DNA of 15,297 nt from an uncultured Peptococcaceae bacterium (GTDB lineage: Bacteria > Bacillota > Desulfitobacteriia > Desulfitobacteriales > Syntrophobotulaceae), in contig CALBJS010000289.1 of the NCBI GenBank assembly GCA_937892995.1, positions 1-15,297 of the forward strand, read 5' to 3'. The position numbers and the translations under genes are program-made. How positions within the stretch are numbered: the first letter of the stretch is position 1; the number at the start of each line of letters is the position of its first letter. This document shows positions 1-6,625 of the stretch, one piece after another. The notes under the pieces were generated by a model. The model searched no databases. It was not told where the DNA came from and was given only the letters and a program-made list of their open reading frames with translations.

Positions 1-1
1 G

Positions 2-178
2 ACTAGGGCTTCAGGTTATGTCCGCAGTGAAATAGGGAAAATCGTGAGACTCCGTTATGTTCCGGAGATTGCTTTTAAATATGATCATTCTATTGAACAT
101 GGAGCCCATATTTCTAAATTATTGCGTGAAGTCGGAGTGAAAGGTGATCCCAGCGATGCAGAAGAGAACGACGACTAG
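2..178 (+). CDS. rbfA: Ribosome-binding factor A, C-terminal part
   Basis: The frame is open from the window edge and ends at TAG 176-178, giving the last 58 residues of RbfA, about half of a protein usually near 120 residues. RbfA is a small KH-fold protein that binds the 30S subunit and aids late 16S rRNA maturation, including cold adaptation. The visible part carries the family's C-terminal pattern: a Gly-Tyr-Val-Arg-Ser-Glu helix start, then LRYVPEIAFKYD, then a HSIEHG turn and an Ile-Ser-Lys-Leu-Leu helix. The acidic tail (DAEENDD) overlaps the start of the next gene. The position just upstream of nrnA-truB-ribF is the usual Firmicutes order. The start lies outside the window. Confidence 0.93.
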   Translation, partial: TRASGYVRSEIGKIVRLRYVPEIAFKYDHSIEHGAHISKLLREVGVKGDPSDAEENDD

Positions 179-1151
179 CATTCTAAAACAGATTAAGTTA
201 GAAATAGAAAAAGTGCCAGAAGCGGCACTTTTCTCCCATGTTTCCCCTGATGGCGATTGTTTGGGTTCTATGCTTGCTCTTGGAATAGCTTTAGAAGGTC
301 TAGGTAAGAGGGTATTTTATTATAATGCCGGACCTTTGCCTGAAAACTTAAATTCTCTTCCGGGGGTGGCCCGTATCTCTATGTCAATTCCTGAAGAACT
401 TCCGAAAACCCTCATTTTTGTTGATTGTGCTGAAGCCGAGAGGGTCAATAGTATTATGACCAGGGAGTATTTTCAAGGTAAAAAGGTGTTAAATATCGAT
501 CACCATGTTTCTAATGCTTATTTTGGGTCTTTAAACTGGATAGATCCGGAAGCGGCAGCTACAGGAGAAATGATATATAGATTAATCAGGAAGCTAGGAG
601 TATCTATCTCTAAGGATATTGCTATCAATCTTTACACTGCCATAATAACAGATACCGGAAGATTCAGCTTTAGCAACACAACTGCTAAAAGCTTTAAGAT
701 TGCCGCAGAACTAGTGAAGACGGGTATTGACCTTGCAGCAATTAATAATATCTTATTTGAACGGAAGACTCTCTCTCAGACAAAGCTTTTGCTGAAGGCT
801 CTTTCCAATCTAGAGTTCCGTCAAGGTGGGACTATTGCAGTTATGGTTCTATCACAAAAGGATTTTGAGGAGACCGGTGCTGAAAAAAATCTTAGTGAAG
901 GCTTAGTTAATTATGCCCGTAACATTGAAAACGTTGAAGCAGCCGCTCTCCTCAAAGAAATTGGAACCAAGGAGATTAAGGTAAGTTTCCGTTCTAATTC
1001 TTGGTTAGATGTTAACAGAATAGCTTCTCAATTTGGCGGCGGTGGTCATATCAGGGCTTCGGGTTGTTCGCTTAACTTGCCGTTAGAGAAGGCTAAGGAA
1101 AGTGTCATTCTCGCTTTGGAGGAGGCTATAAATATTGAACGGAATAATTAA
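144..1151 (+). CDS. nrnA: Bifunctional oligoribonuclease / pAp phosphatase (DHH family)
   Basis: This is a DHH/DHHA1 phosphoesterase. Members degrade 2-5-nt RNA fragments and remove the 3' phosphate of 3'-phosphoadenosine 5'-phosphate, using Mn2+. N-terminal DHH-domain motifs visible are H32 with SPDGD (D36, D38), D94 in FVDC, the D119-H120-H121 triad, and D170 in ITDTGRF. The C-terminal DHHA1 domain has the GGGGH glycine motif at 298-302 followed by RASG. The length of 335 aa is slightly above the usual 310-330. The start is GTG 144 with GGAG 6 nt upstream; ATG 156 (331 aa), with AAGGTG 9 nt upstream, is almost as good. The gene overlaps rbfA by 35 nt and truB by 17 nt, suggesting translational coupling. 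Confidence 0.95.
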   Translation: MIPAMQKRTTTSILKQIKLEIEKVPEAALFSHVSPDGDCLGSMLALGIALEGLGKRVFYYNAGPLPENLNSLPGVARISMSIPEELPKTLIFVDCAEAERVNSIMTREYFQGKKVLNIDHHVSNAYFGSLNWIDPEAAATGEMIYRLIRKLGVSISKDIAINLYTAIITDTGRFSFSNTTAKSFKIAAELVKTGIDLAAINNILFERKTLSQTKLLLKALSNLEFRQGGTIAVMVLSQKDFEETGAEKNLSEGLVNYARNIENVEAAALLKEIGTKEIKVSFRSNSWLDVNRIASQFGGGGHIRASGCSLNLPLEKAKESVILALEEAINIERNN

Positions 1152-2019
1152 TGTCTTAAAACCTATCGGCATGACCTCCGCAGATATCGTTAGGTGGATA
1201 CTTAAGAAAACAAAAGCTAAAAAAGCCGGCCATATCGGCACTCTCGATCCTGGCGCTGCCGGAGTGCTCCCCATCTGTGTTGGGAAGGCCACTAGGCTGG
1301 CAGAATATCACTCTGAACAAGAAAAATACTATAGAGCTGAAATCACCTTAGGCATTACCACTGATACCCAGGATGCTTTTGGTAGGGAGTTAACTAGGGT
1401 AATATCTAAAGTATCCCGAGATGAATTCAAAAGGGTGTTAAAGGAGTTCCAGGGTAAAATAGAACAAGTACCGCCAATGTATTCGGCAGTGAGAAAAAAC
1501 GGCAAACATTTGTATGAGTATGCTCGACAAGGATTAGAAGTGGCAAGGGCGAAACGTCAAGTAACTATACATAAACTGGAGATAATTGATTGGCAAGAAG
1601 ACGCTTTCCCTAAGGCTCTTATTGATATCGAATGCTCTAAAGGAACCTATATCCGTACTTTGTGCCAGGATATAGGTGAATATTTAGGGTGTGGTGCCCA
1701 TATGTCTTTTCTTCTCAGGCTTAGAGCAGGTAATTTTACCATTGATTCCGCCTTCACTCTCGAAGAAATTGAAAGATACCTCACTAAAAAAAATTATAGT
1801 TTTGTTTTAGATATGGACTGGGGACTTAAGCTGCCTGAAGTCAGAATCCCACAAGGGCGGTTAGCTGCTTTTAAAAATGGACTTTCTACCGAAGGTTCTT
1901 TGATTCAAGGAAAAACCGTTGCTGATCATCAGCCTGTCAAAGTATTCTGCGAAGGGCATTTTATTGGAATTGGTACTTGGGATAATGATTGCCTTTGTCC
2001 AAATAAAGTATTATGTTAA
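1135..2019 (+). CDS. truB: tRNA pseudouridine(55) synthase
   Basis: TruB isomerises U55 in the T-loop of tRNAs to pseudouridine. The N-terminus shows the family signature: GxxxxxKPxGMTS, then the catalytic GTLDPGAAGVLP block in which D38 is the nucleophilic aspartate. Downstream are the YRAEITLGxTTDTQDAFG segment, PPMYSAVRKNGKHLYEYARQG and the CSKGTYIRTLCQDIG segment that lines the active site. The last roughly 60 residues correspond to the small C-terminal PUA-like domain. At 294 aa the length is typical. The start is TTG 1135, chosen because GGAGGAGG (1118-1125) lies 9 nt upstream and no ATG is available before the conserved N-terminus. It starts inside the 3' end of nrnA. Confidence 0.96.
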   Translation: MNGIINVLKPIGMTSADIVRWILKKTKAKKAGHIGTLDPGAAGVLPICVGKATRLAEYHSEQEKYYRAEITLGITTDTQDAFGRELTRVISKVSRDEFKRVLKEFQGKIEQVPPMYSAVRKNGKHLYEYARQGLEVARAKRQVTIHKLEIIDWQEDAFPKALIDIECSKGTYIRTLCQDIGEYLGCGAHMSFLLRLRAGNFTIDSAFTLEEIERYLTKKNYSFVLDMDWGLKLPEVRIPQGRLAAFKNGLSTEGSLIQGKTVADHQPVKVFCEGHFIGIGTWDNDCLCPNKVLC

Positions 2020-2046
2020 TTAGACGAATTATGGGAGGTAGGGGGC

Positions 2047-2967
2047 TTGAAGATCTATAAGATAGGACGAGGTCAAACTTATGAACCAACCGTTATCGCC
2101 CTTGGTAATTTTGATGGTGTTCATCTTGGCCATCAGGAAATACTAAAAAAAGGTTTAGAAAAAGCCCAGTCTTTAAATATTAAGTTATCAGTTCTTCTTT
2201 TCGATCCACATCCTTTAAAAGTACTTTACCCGGAGAGAAAATTAAATCTTCTAACAGGACGTGAAGAAAGGTTAATGCTTTTTGAAGAGATTGGGGTTCA
2301 TAAAGTATTCCTTTTGCCATTCACTTCCCAATTTGCCAACACTTCTCCGAGGGAGTTTGCTCAAGAAATTCTTTCAAGAATCGGTGCTCGACATGTGGTA
2401 GTTGGTTTTAATTATTCTTTTGGGTACCAAGGGAAAGGGAACTCTGAAGAGCTAAAAAATCTTGGGGAAGAACAAGGTTTTAGAGTAAGTGTGGTTCAGG
2501 CCCAGAAGATAAATGATATCGTAATTTCCTCAACGGAAATAAGAAGATATCTTCTGAACGGAGAAATCAGCTTAGCCAAAGAAATGATAGGGCGTTCTCC
2601 TAAATTATCAGGGAAAGTAGTTCATGGGGATGGCAGAGGAAAAAACCTTGGTTATCCGACTGCAAATATCCAATTGCAGGAGGACTTACTTATCCCTAAA
2701 AATGGTGTTTATGCTATAAATTCAAAAATCGATGGGAATATATATGGAGGAATGATGAATATCGGTGTTCGTCCAACCTTCACTTCTGATCAGGAAAGGA
2801 CAATAGAAGTCAATTTCTTTGATTACGAAGGAGACTTATATAATAAGGAGCTCATGATAAGCATAGAGGCTAGATTACGCTCAGAAAGAAAATTCGCTGG
2901 TTTAGAAGAGATAATCGCACAGTTAATTAAAGATAAGGAGCAAGCGGTCAACCTTCTTCGTTCTTGA
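2047..2967 (+). CDS. ribF: Bifunctional riboflavin kinase / FAD synthetase
   Basis: RibF converts riboflavin to FMN and FMN to FAD with ATP. The N-terminal FMN adenylyltransferase domain (about 13-165) has LGNFDGVHLGHQ (19-30), the FDPHP motif, GFNYSFGYQGKGN and the ISSTEIRRYL segment near 160-168. The C-terminal riboflavin kinase domain has GRGKNLGYPTANI near 196-208, the PKNGVYAI strand, GVRPTF near 240 and the conserved Glu254 in EVNFFDY. At 306 aa it is typical of bacterial RibF. The start is TTG 2047 with GGGAGGT (2033-2039) 7 nt upstream. It lies 27 nt after truB, the standard truB-ribF pairing. A short ATTGC/GCAAT hairpin sits at the stop codon, but without a U-tract. Confidence 0.96.
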   Translation: MKIYKIGRGQTYEPTVIALGNFDGVHLGHQEILKKGLEKAQSLNIKLSVLLFDPHPLKVLYPERKLNLLTGREERLMLFEEIGVHKVFLLPFTSQFANTSPREFAQEILSRIGARHVVVGFNYSFGYQGKGNSEELKNLGEEQGFRVSVVQAQKINDIVISSTEIRRYLLNGEISLAKEMIGRSPKLSGKVVHGDGRGKNLGYPTANIQLQEDLLIPKNGVYAINSKIDGNIYGGMMNIGVRPTFTSDQERTIEVNFFDYEGDLYNKELMISIEARLRSERKFAGLEEIIAQLIKDKEQAVNLLRS

Positions 2968-3013
2968 TTGCTTTGCAATGCCAAATAAATACTAACATGA
3001 CGCTGAGGTAAAC

Positions 3014-3042
3014 TTTACAAACTTAGTCTAATAAGTTAAAAT
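3014..3042 (+). promoter_or_regulatory. Sigma-A promoter of rpsO
   Basis: TTTACA (3014-3019) and TAAAAT (3037-3042) are separated by exactly 17 nt. This is a near-consensus housekeeping promoter in the gap between ribF and rpsO. It predicts transcription from about 3049 and a leader of about 95 nt before the rpsO start codon. Confidence 0.7.
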
Positions 3043-3048
3043 TAACAA

Positions 3049-3144
3049 AGAAACCACTGACTGGGTTGGGCGAGTCTCCAACGCCTTACTTGGTAGTAGG
3101 TGCTTAAATAAAATGGAGGTACAAAATGGAGGTACATTACTATT
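3049..3144 (+). promoter_or_regulatory. Candidate structured 5' leader of rpsO
   Basis: The predicted leader holds two small hairpin options just before the ribosome-binding region. One is GTTGG/CCAAC (3065-3069 with 3078-3082), with the competing GGCG/CGCC (3069-3072 with 3082-3085). The other is CCT-(T)-ACT paired with AGTAGG (3085-3100) around a TGGT loop. Overlapping alternatives of this kind would suit a leader bound by its own product; S15 is known to repress its own mRNA in several bacteria. I do not recognise a named RNA family here, so the regulatory role is an inference. Confidence 0.4.
3110..3135 (+). repeat. Tandem duplication carrying the rpsO Shine-Dalgarno site
   Basis: The 13-nt unit AAAATGGAGGTAC occurs twice in direct succession (3110-3122 and 3123-3135), giving two identical GGAGG sites before rpsO. 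The second GGAGG (3128-3132) is 12 nt from the ATG at 3145, longer than the 6-9 nt seen elsewhere in this window. Each unit also contains an ATG, but neither is in frame with rpsO. Confidence 0.9.
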
Positions 3145-3411
3145 ATGCTTAAACCGGAAAAAAAGAAAGAAATTATTAACCAATTTCAACAGCACGAAGG
3201 TGATACGGGTTCACCTGAAGTTCAGATCGCACTTCTCACTACTAGAATCAATGAATTAACGGAGCATTTCAAAACCCATAAAAGAGATCATCATTCCCGT
3301 CGTGGCCTTTTGAAATTAGTTGGCCAACGTCGGGCTCTTCTAAATTATCTGAAGAAGTCGGATTTTAACCGTTATCGTAAAATTATTACCGACTTAGGCT
3401 TACGTCGTTAA
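3145..3411 (+). CDS. rpsO: 30S ribosomal protein S15
   Basis: S15 is a primary 16S rRNA-binding protein that nucleates the platform of the 30S subunit at the helix 20/21/22 junction. The 88-residue product matches the usual 88-89 residues and shows the family core: GDTGSPEVQIALLTTRI, then HFKTHKRDHHSRRGL with the rRNA-contacting His/Asp/His/Ser residues, then LVGQRRALLNYLKK, ending in GLRR. The ATG at 3145 follows the duplicated SD region and gives the canonical N-terminus (LKPEKKKEII). It has its own promoter and is followed by pnp, a nearly universal gene pair. Confidence 0.98.
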   Translation: MLKPEKKKEIINQFQQHEGDTGSPEVQIALLTTRINELTEHFKTHKRDHHSRRGLLKLVGQRRALLNYLKKSDFNRYRKIITDLGLRR

Positions 3412-3432
3412 TAAAAAGTTTTAAAGAAAAAA

Positions 3433-3478
3433 TAACACAAGTATGACTGAGGAGCGAGTATTCGCTCCTTGTGTGTTA
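3433..3478 (+). promoter_or_regulatory. Two-stage RNA hairpin between rpsO and pnp
   Basis: An outer stem TAACACA/TGTGTTA (3433-3439 with 3472-3478) encloses an inner 8-bp perfect stem AGGAGCGA/TCGCTCCT (3450-3457 with 3462-3469) closed by a GTAT loop. The internal loop is asymmetric (10 nt on one side, 2 on the other). No T-run follows, so this is not a typical intrinsic terminator. It may be a processing or stability element in the rpsO-pnp transcript, as in other bacteria where a duplex between these genes is cut by RNase III; that role is inferred here. Confidence 0.55.
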
Positions 3479-3486
3479 AGGCCAGC

Positions 3487-3537
3487 TATTATTTAATCGT
3501 TACTGCTGTTTTATTTATCCTTAGGCAGGAAATAATA
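3487..3537 (+). promoter_or_regulatory. Second candidate hairpin in the pnp leader
   Basis: TATTATTT (3487-3494) is the reverse complement of AAATAATA (3530-3537). An inner CTGC/GCAG pairing (3503-3506 with 3525-3528) supports the same long hairpin. The outer stem is only A-T pairs, so stability would be low. It could form the second half of a pnp leader structure; the evidence is pairing alone. Confidence 0.3.
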
Positions 3538-3602
3538 AATAATATGTCGAAGAGTTATCAGATTGTCGATAAAAAAGAAGTGTGATTTAAGGGGGTTTCA
3601 TT

Positions 3603-5741
3603 GTGACTCAAGAGGTTTTAGAACGTTCTTTGCAGGTAGGAAATAGAAAACTATCTTTTGAAACAGGTACGATCGGTCGGCAGGCTGGTGGTGCAATATA
3701 CCTTAGATATGGTGATTCAGTTGTTTCAGCATTTGCTACAACTAGTTCGCAGCCACGTGAAGGTATTGACTTTTTCCCATTAACAGTTGATATGGAAGAA
3801 CGTTTTTATGCAGTTGGCAAAATTCCCGGGGGATTTATTAAAAGAGAAGGGAGACCTAGTGAAAGGGCTACTTTGTCCGCTAGGCTAATTGATAGACCCA
3901 TTAGACCTCTCTTCCCTGAAGGTTATCGAAACGATGTTCAAGTAGCGGCTATGGTTATGTCTGTTGATCAAGATTGTGCTCCGGATGTGATGGCCATTAA
4001 TGCTGCTTCAGCAGCGTTAACCATCTCGGACATTCCTTTCGAAGGTCCTATAGCTGCTGTAATTGTTGGTTTGGTCGATGAAGAATATGTAATTAATCCG
4101 ACTGTAGAGCAGTTGGAACGGAGCAGAATGCAATTATACGTAGCAGGAACTAAAGACGCAGTGATGATGGTAGAAGCAGGTGCTTATGAAGTTCCCGAAG
4201 AACAAATGTTGGAAGCAATCATGTTCGGTCATGAAGAGATTAAAAGAATTGCCGAATTCATAGAAGCTTTTAGAGAAGAAGCCTTAAAAATTAATTTAGC
4301 TAAGCTAAAAAGAGAAGTTGTCCCAGTGGAGATTCCTTCCGAAATTTTAGAAAGAGTTAGTGCTTGGGCTTATGATAAGCTAGACCAGGCGATTAGAACC
4401 GAAGAGAAACTAGCTAGGCAGGAAGCCGTTGAACAGGTGAAACAAGATGCATTAGATTTCTTTGCAGAAGAATTTCCTGAAGAACTGAATTTTGTTTCCA
4501 AAGTGCTTGAAGATCTTGTTCACAAGATAATCCGGAAATTAATTACGGTAGAACATATTAGACCTGATGGACGAGCCTTAGATGAAGTACGAAAAATCAG
4601 TGTCGAGGTTGGGCGCCTCCCCAGGACCCACGGTAGTGCTTTATTCACGCGCGGGCAGACTCAGGTTCTAACCGTTGCAACCTTAGGTGCTGTTGGGGAT
4701 GAACAAATAATAGATGGTTTGGGGTTAGAAGATTCCAAGAGATATATGCATCATTATAATTTCCCACCCTTTAGTGTTGGAGAAGTACGGCCTATGAGAG
4801 GTCCAGGAAGACGTGAAATCGGCCATGGTTCACTGGCCGAGCGTGCCTTAGTGCCGGTTATTCCAACTGAAGAAGAATTTCCGTATACATTAAGGCTGGT
4901 CTCTGAAGTTTTAGAATCTAATGGTTCAAGTTCGATGGCCTCGGTCTGTGGGAGCACCCTTGCTTTAATGGATGCCGGTGTTCCAATAAAAGCCCCTGTA
5001 GCTGGAATTGCCATGGGACTTATTAAAGAAGACGGCCATATCGCTATTCTTACAGATATACAAGGTCTTGAAGACCATGATGGGGATATGGATTTTAAGG
5101 TGTCGGGTACGGTTAAAGGTATCACTGCCTTGCAGATGGATATTAAAATCAAAGGTGTGGACAGAGAGATACTATCCCAAGCACTGGAACAAGCTAAAGC
5201 AGGTAGAACTTTTATTTTAAATAAGATGCTGGAGGCCTTACCTGAACCTAGAAAGGAAATTTCTCCATATGCTCCACGTATTATTTCATTCACTATTCAC
5301 CCGGATAAAATAAGAGATGTTATCGGCCAGGGTGGTAAAATCATTAAGAAGATTGTTGAGGAAACTGGGGCCAAAATTGATATTGAAGATGATGGCAGGG
5401 TATTTATTTCGGCCATCGACAGTGAAGCCGGAGAGAGGGCAGCTAAGATAATTCATTCCCTGACCCAGGATATTCAAGTAGGAAAAATCTATCAAGGAAA
5501 AGTTGTAAGAATCATGGATTTTGGTGCTTTTGTTGAAGTTATCCCTGGAGTTCTTGGTTTACCTGGTAAAGATGGCTTGGTTCATATATCCCAGCTTGAT
5601 ATCGGTAGAGTGGCAAAAGTCGAAGATGTGGTCAAAGTAGGCGATGAGATCCTAGTAAAAGCTACCGGTATAGATAAACAAGGGAGACTTAACCTTTCTC
5701 GGAAGGAAGCTCTTGGCCAAGAAAACAGTATAAGAAAATAA
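3603..5741 (+). CDS. pnp: Polyribonucleotide nucleotidyltransferase (PNPase)
   Basis: PNPase is a trimeric 3'-to-5' phosphorolytic exoribonuclease that degrades mRNA and can add heteropolymeric tails. The 712-residue chain shows the full family architecture: a first RNase PH domain (GGFIKREGRPSERATLSARLIDRPIRPLF near 80-105), a helical linker, and a second catalytic RNase PH domain with GHGSLAERALVP, SNGSSSMASVCG and the metal/catalytic segment DIQGLEDHDGDMDFK near 484-498. A KH domain follows, with GQGG near residues 576-579, and then a C-terminal S1 domain (about 625-705, GKVVRIMDFGAFVEV and GLVHISQ). The start is GTG 3603 with AAGGGGG 7 nt upstream. It lies 191 nt downstream of rpsO, in a gap filled with RNA hairpins. 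Confidence 0.98.
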   Translation: MTQEVLERSLQVGNRKLSFETGTIGRQAGGAIYLRYGDSVVSAFATTSSQPREGIDFFPLTVDMEERFYAVGKIPGGFIKREGRPSERATLSARLIDRPIRPLFPEGYRNDVQVAAMVMSVDQDCAPDVMAINAASAALTISDIPFEGPIAAVIVGLVDEEYVINPTVEQLERSRMQLYVAGTKDAVMMVEAGAYEVPEEQMLEAIMFGHEEIKRIAEFIEAFREEALKINLAKLKREVVPVEIPSEILERVSAWAYDKLDQAIRTEEKLARQEAVEQVKQDALDFFAEEFPEELNFVSKVLEDLVHKIIRKLITVEHIRPDGRALDEVRKISVEVGRLPRTHGSALFTRGQTQVLTVATLGAVGDEQIIDGLGLEDSKRYMHHYNFPPFSVGEVRPMRGPGRREIGHGSLAERALVPVIPTEEEFPYTLRLVSEVLESNGSSSMASVCGSTLALMDAGVPIKAPVAGIAMGLIKEDGHIAILTDIQGLEDHDGDMDFKVSGTVKGITALQMDIKIKGVDREILSQALEQAKAGRTFILNKMLEALPEPRKEISPYAPRIISFTIHPDKIRDVIGQGGKIIKKIVEETGAKIDIEDDGRVFISAIDSEAGERAAKIIHSLTQDIQVGKIYQGKVVRIMDFGAFVEVIPGVLGLPGKDGLVHISQLDIGRVAKVEDVVKVGDEILVKATGIDKQGRLNLSRKEALGQENSIRK

Positions 5742-5814
5742 CGGGCTAGGTTATCTCATTATTAGAGACACTAAATTTTCATAGGTAAACTTGTATAAAC
5801 GTCTGTCTTCTTAA

Positions 5815-5837
5815 CCTCTAGCATAGTAATCTAGAGG
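5815..5837 (+). promoter_or_regulatory. Hairpin abutting the deacetylase ribosome-binding site
   Basis: CCTCTAG (5815-5821) and CTAGAGG (5831-5837) form a perfect 7-bp inverted repeat around a 9-nt loop. Its 3' arm runs into the SD sequence AGAGGGAGGG of the gene starting at 5849, so a folded RNA would hide its first bases. It could modulate translation, or be a DNA operator. Confidence 0.45.
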
Positions 5838-5848
5838 GAGGGAAGCGG

Positions 5849-6604
5849 ATGTTTATTTTCAAATTAGCAAAAATAAAATTTAAAATAGGGACCCTAATTA
5901 TTGTTTTCTTAAGTCTTATTTTCGTTGGAAATCAAATCATCGAGGTAAGCCAATCTAACCTTCCAACCCCACTGGAGCAGGTCACTACTGAGGAAAAAGT
6001 GATAGCTTTGACTATCAATGTCGACTGGGGAGAAGAATACATTCCAAAGATTTTAGCTATTTTAAACGAGAATAAGGCAAAAGTTACTTTTTTTGTTACA
6101 GGACGCTGGGCCCGGAAAAATCCGGAGCTTCTTAAATATATGGCCTCCCAAGGTCATCAGATCGAAAACCATGGTTATTATCATTCCCATCCCGATAAGC
6201 TATCTGTTGCTAAAAATAAAGAAGAATTAGTTATGACTGAGAAAGCAATCGTAGAACTAATAGGCAGAAAAACCATGTATTATGCTCCGCCCTATGGTGA
6301 AAGAGGTCGCAATGGTTTAATAGCCGCAGAAGAGCTAGACTATATTACTGTTCTCTGGACATTAGATACAATCGACTGGAGGTCAGATAGTACCCCTGAG
6401 CTTATCGTGCAAAGGATCTTGGAGCCCAAAATAAGATATGGCATAAAACCTGAAAGAAAGGGGGCTATTGTATTAATGCACCCCAAGGAAAATACGGTGA
6501 TTGCTCTCCCCAAGGTTCTTTCTCGTCTTAGGGGAGAGGGTTATGAGGTAGTAACGTTAGAAAAATTAATAACATTTGGTTTATTGGGAAATACTACCCC
6601 TTGA
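5849..6604 (+). CDS. ylxY: YlxY-like membrane-anchored polysaccharide deacetylase family protein
   Basis: This is a NodB-fold protein of 251 aa with an N-terminal membrane segment at about 13-31 (uncleaved anchor or signal) after a lysine-rich start, so the domain faces outside. Family positions visible: motif 1 reads TINVDWG (55-61), motif 2 NHGYYHSHP (107-115) keeps the H108-x3-H112 zinc histidines, motif 3 reads APPYG (146-150), motif 4 LDTIDW (172-177) and motif 5 IVLMH with H211. Relative to classical deacetylases, motif 1 has Asn57 where the first Asp is expected, and motif 3 has Ala146 where an Arg is common. Activity is therefore uncertain. The location between pnp and an M16 peptidase gene is that of B. 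subtilis ylxY. ATG 5849 has AGGGAGGG 6 nt upstream. Confidence 0.85.
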   Translation: MFIFKLAKIKFKIGTLIIVFLSLIFVGNQIIEVSQSNLPTPLEQVTTEEKVIALTINVDWGEEYIPKILAILNENKAKVTFFVTGRWARKNPELLKYMASQGHQIENHGYYHSHPDKLSVAKNKEELVMTEKAIVELIGRKTMYYAPPYGERGRNGLIAAEELDYITVLWTLDTIDWRSDSTPELIVQRILEPKIRYGIKPERKGAIVLMHPKENTVIALPKVLSRLRGEGYEVVTLEKLITFGLLGNTTP

Positions 6605-6625
6605 GCTAACTAAAGGGGTGGTAGC

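Noticed and set aside
2966..2978. Terminator at the end of ribF (ATTGC/GCAAT)
   Set aside because: The stem is only 5 bp with a 3-nt loop and no T-run follows.
4754..5293. Long minus-strand open frame within pnp
   Set aside because: It is antisense to the conserved second catalytic domain of PNPase, has no convincing SD or family motif, and the composition is that of a codon shadow.
5793..5828. Sigma-G-type promoter (GTATA and CATAGTA) before the deacetylase
   Set aside because: The spacing between the elements is about 24 nt, far longer than the usual 14-16, and the -10 match is imperfect.
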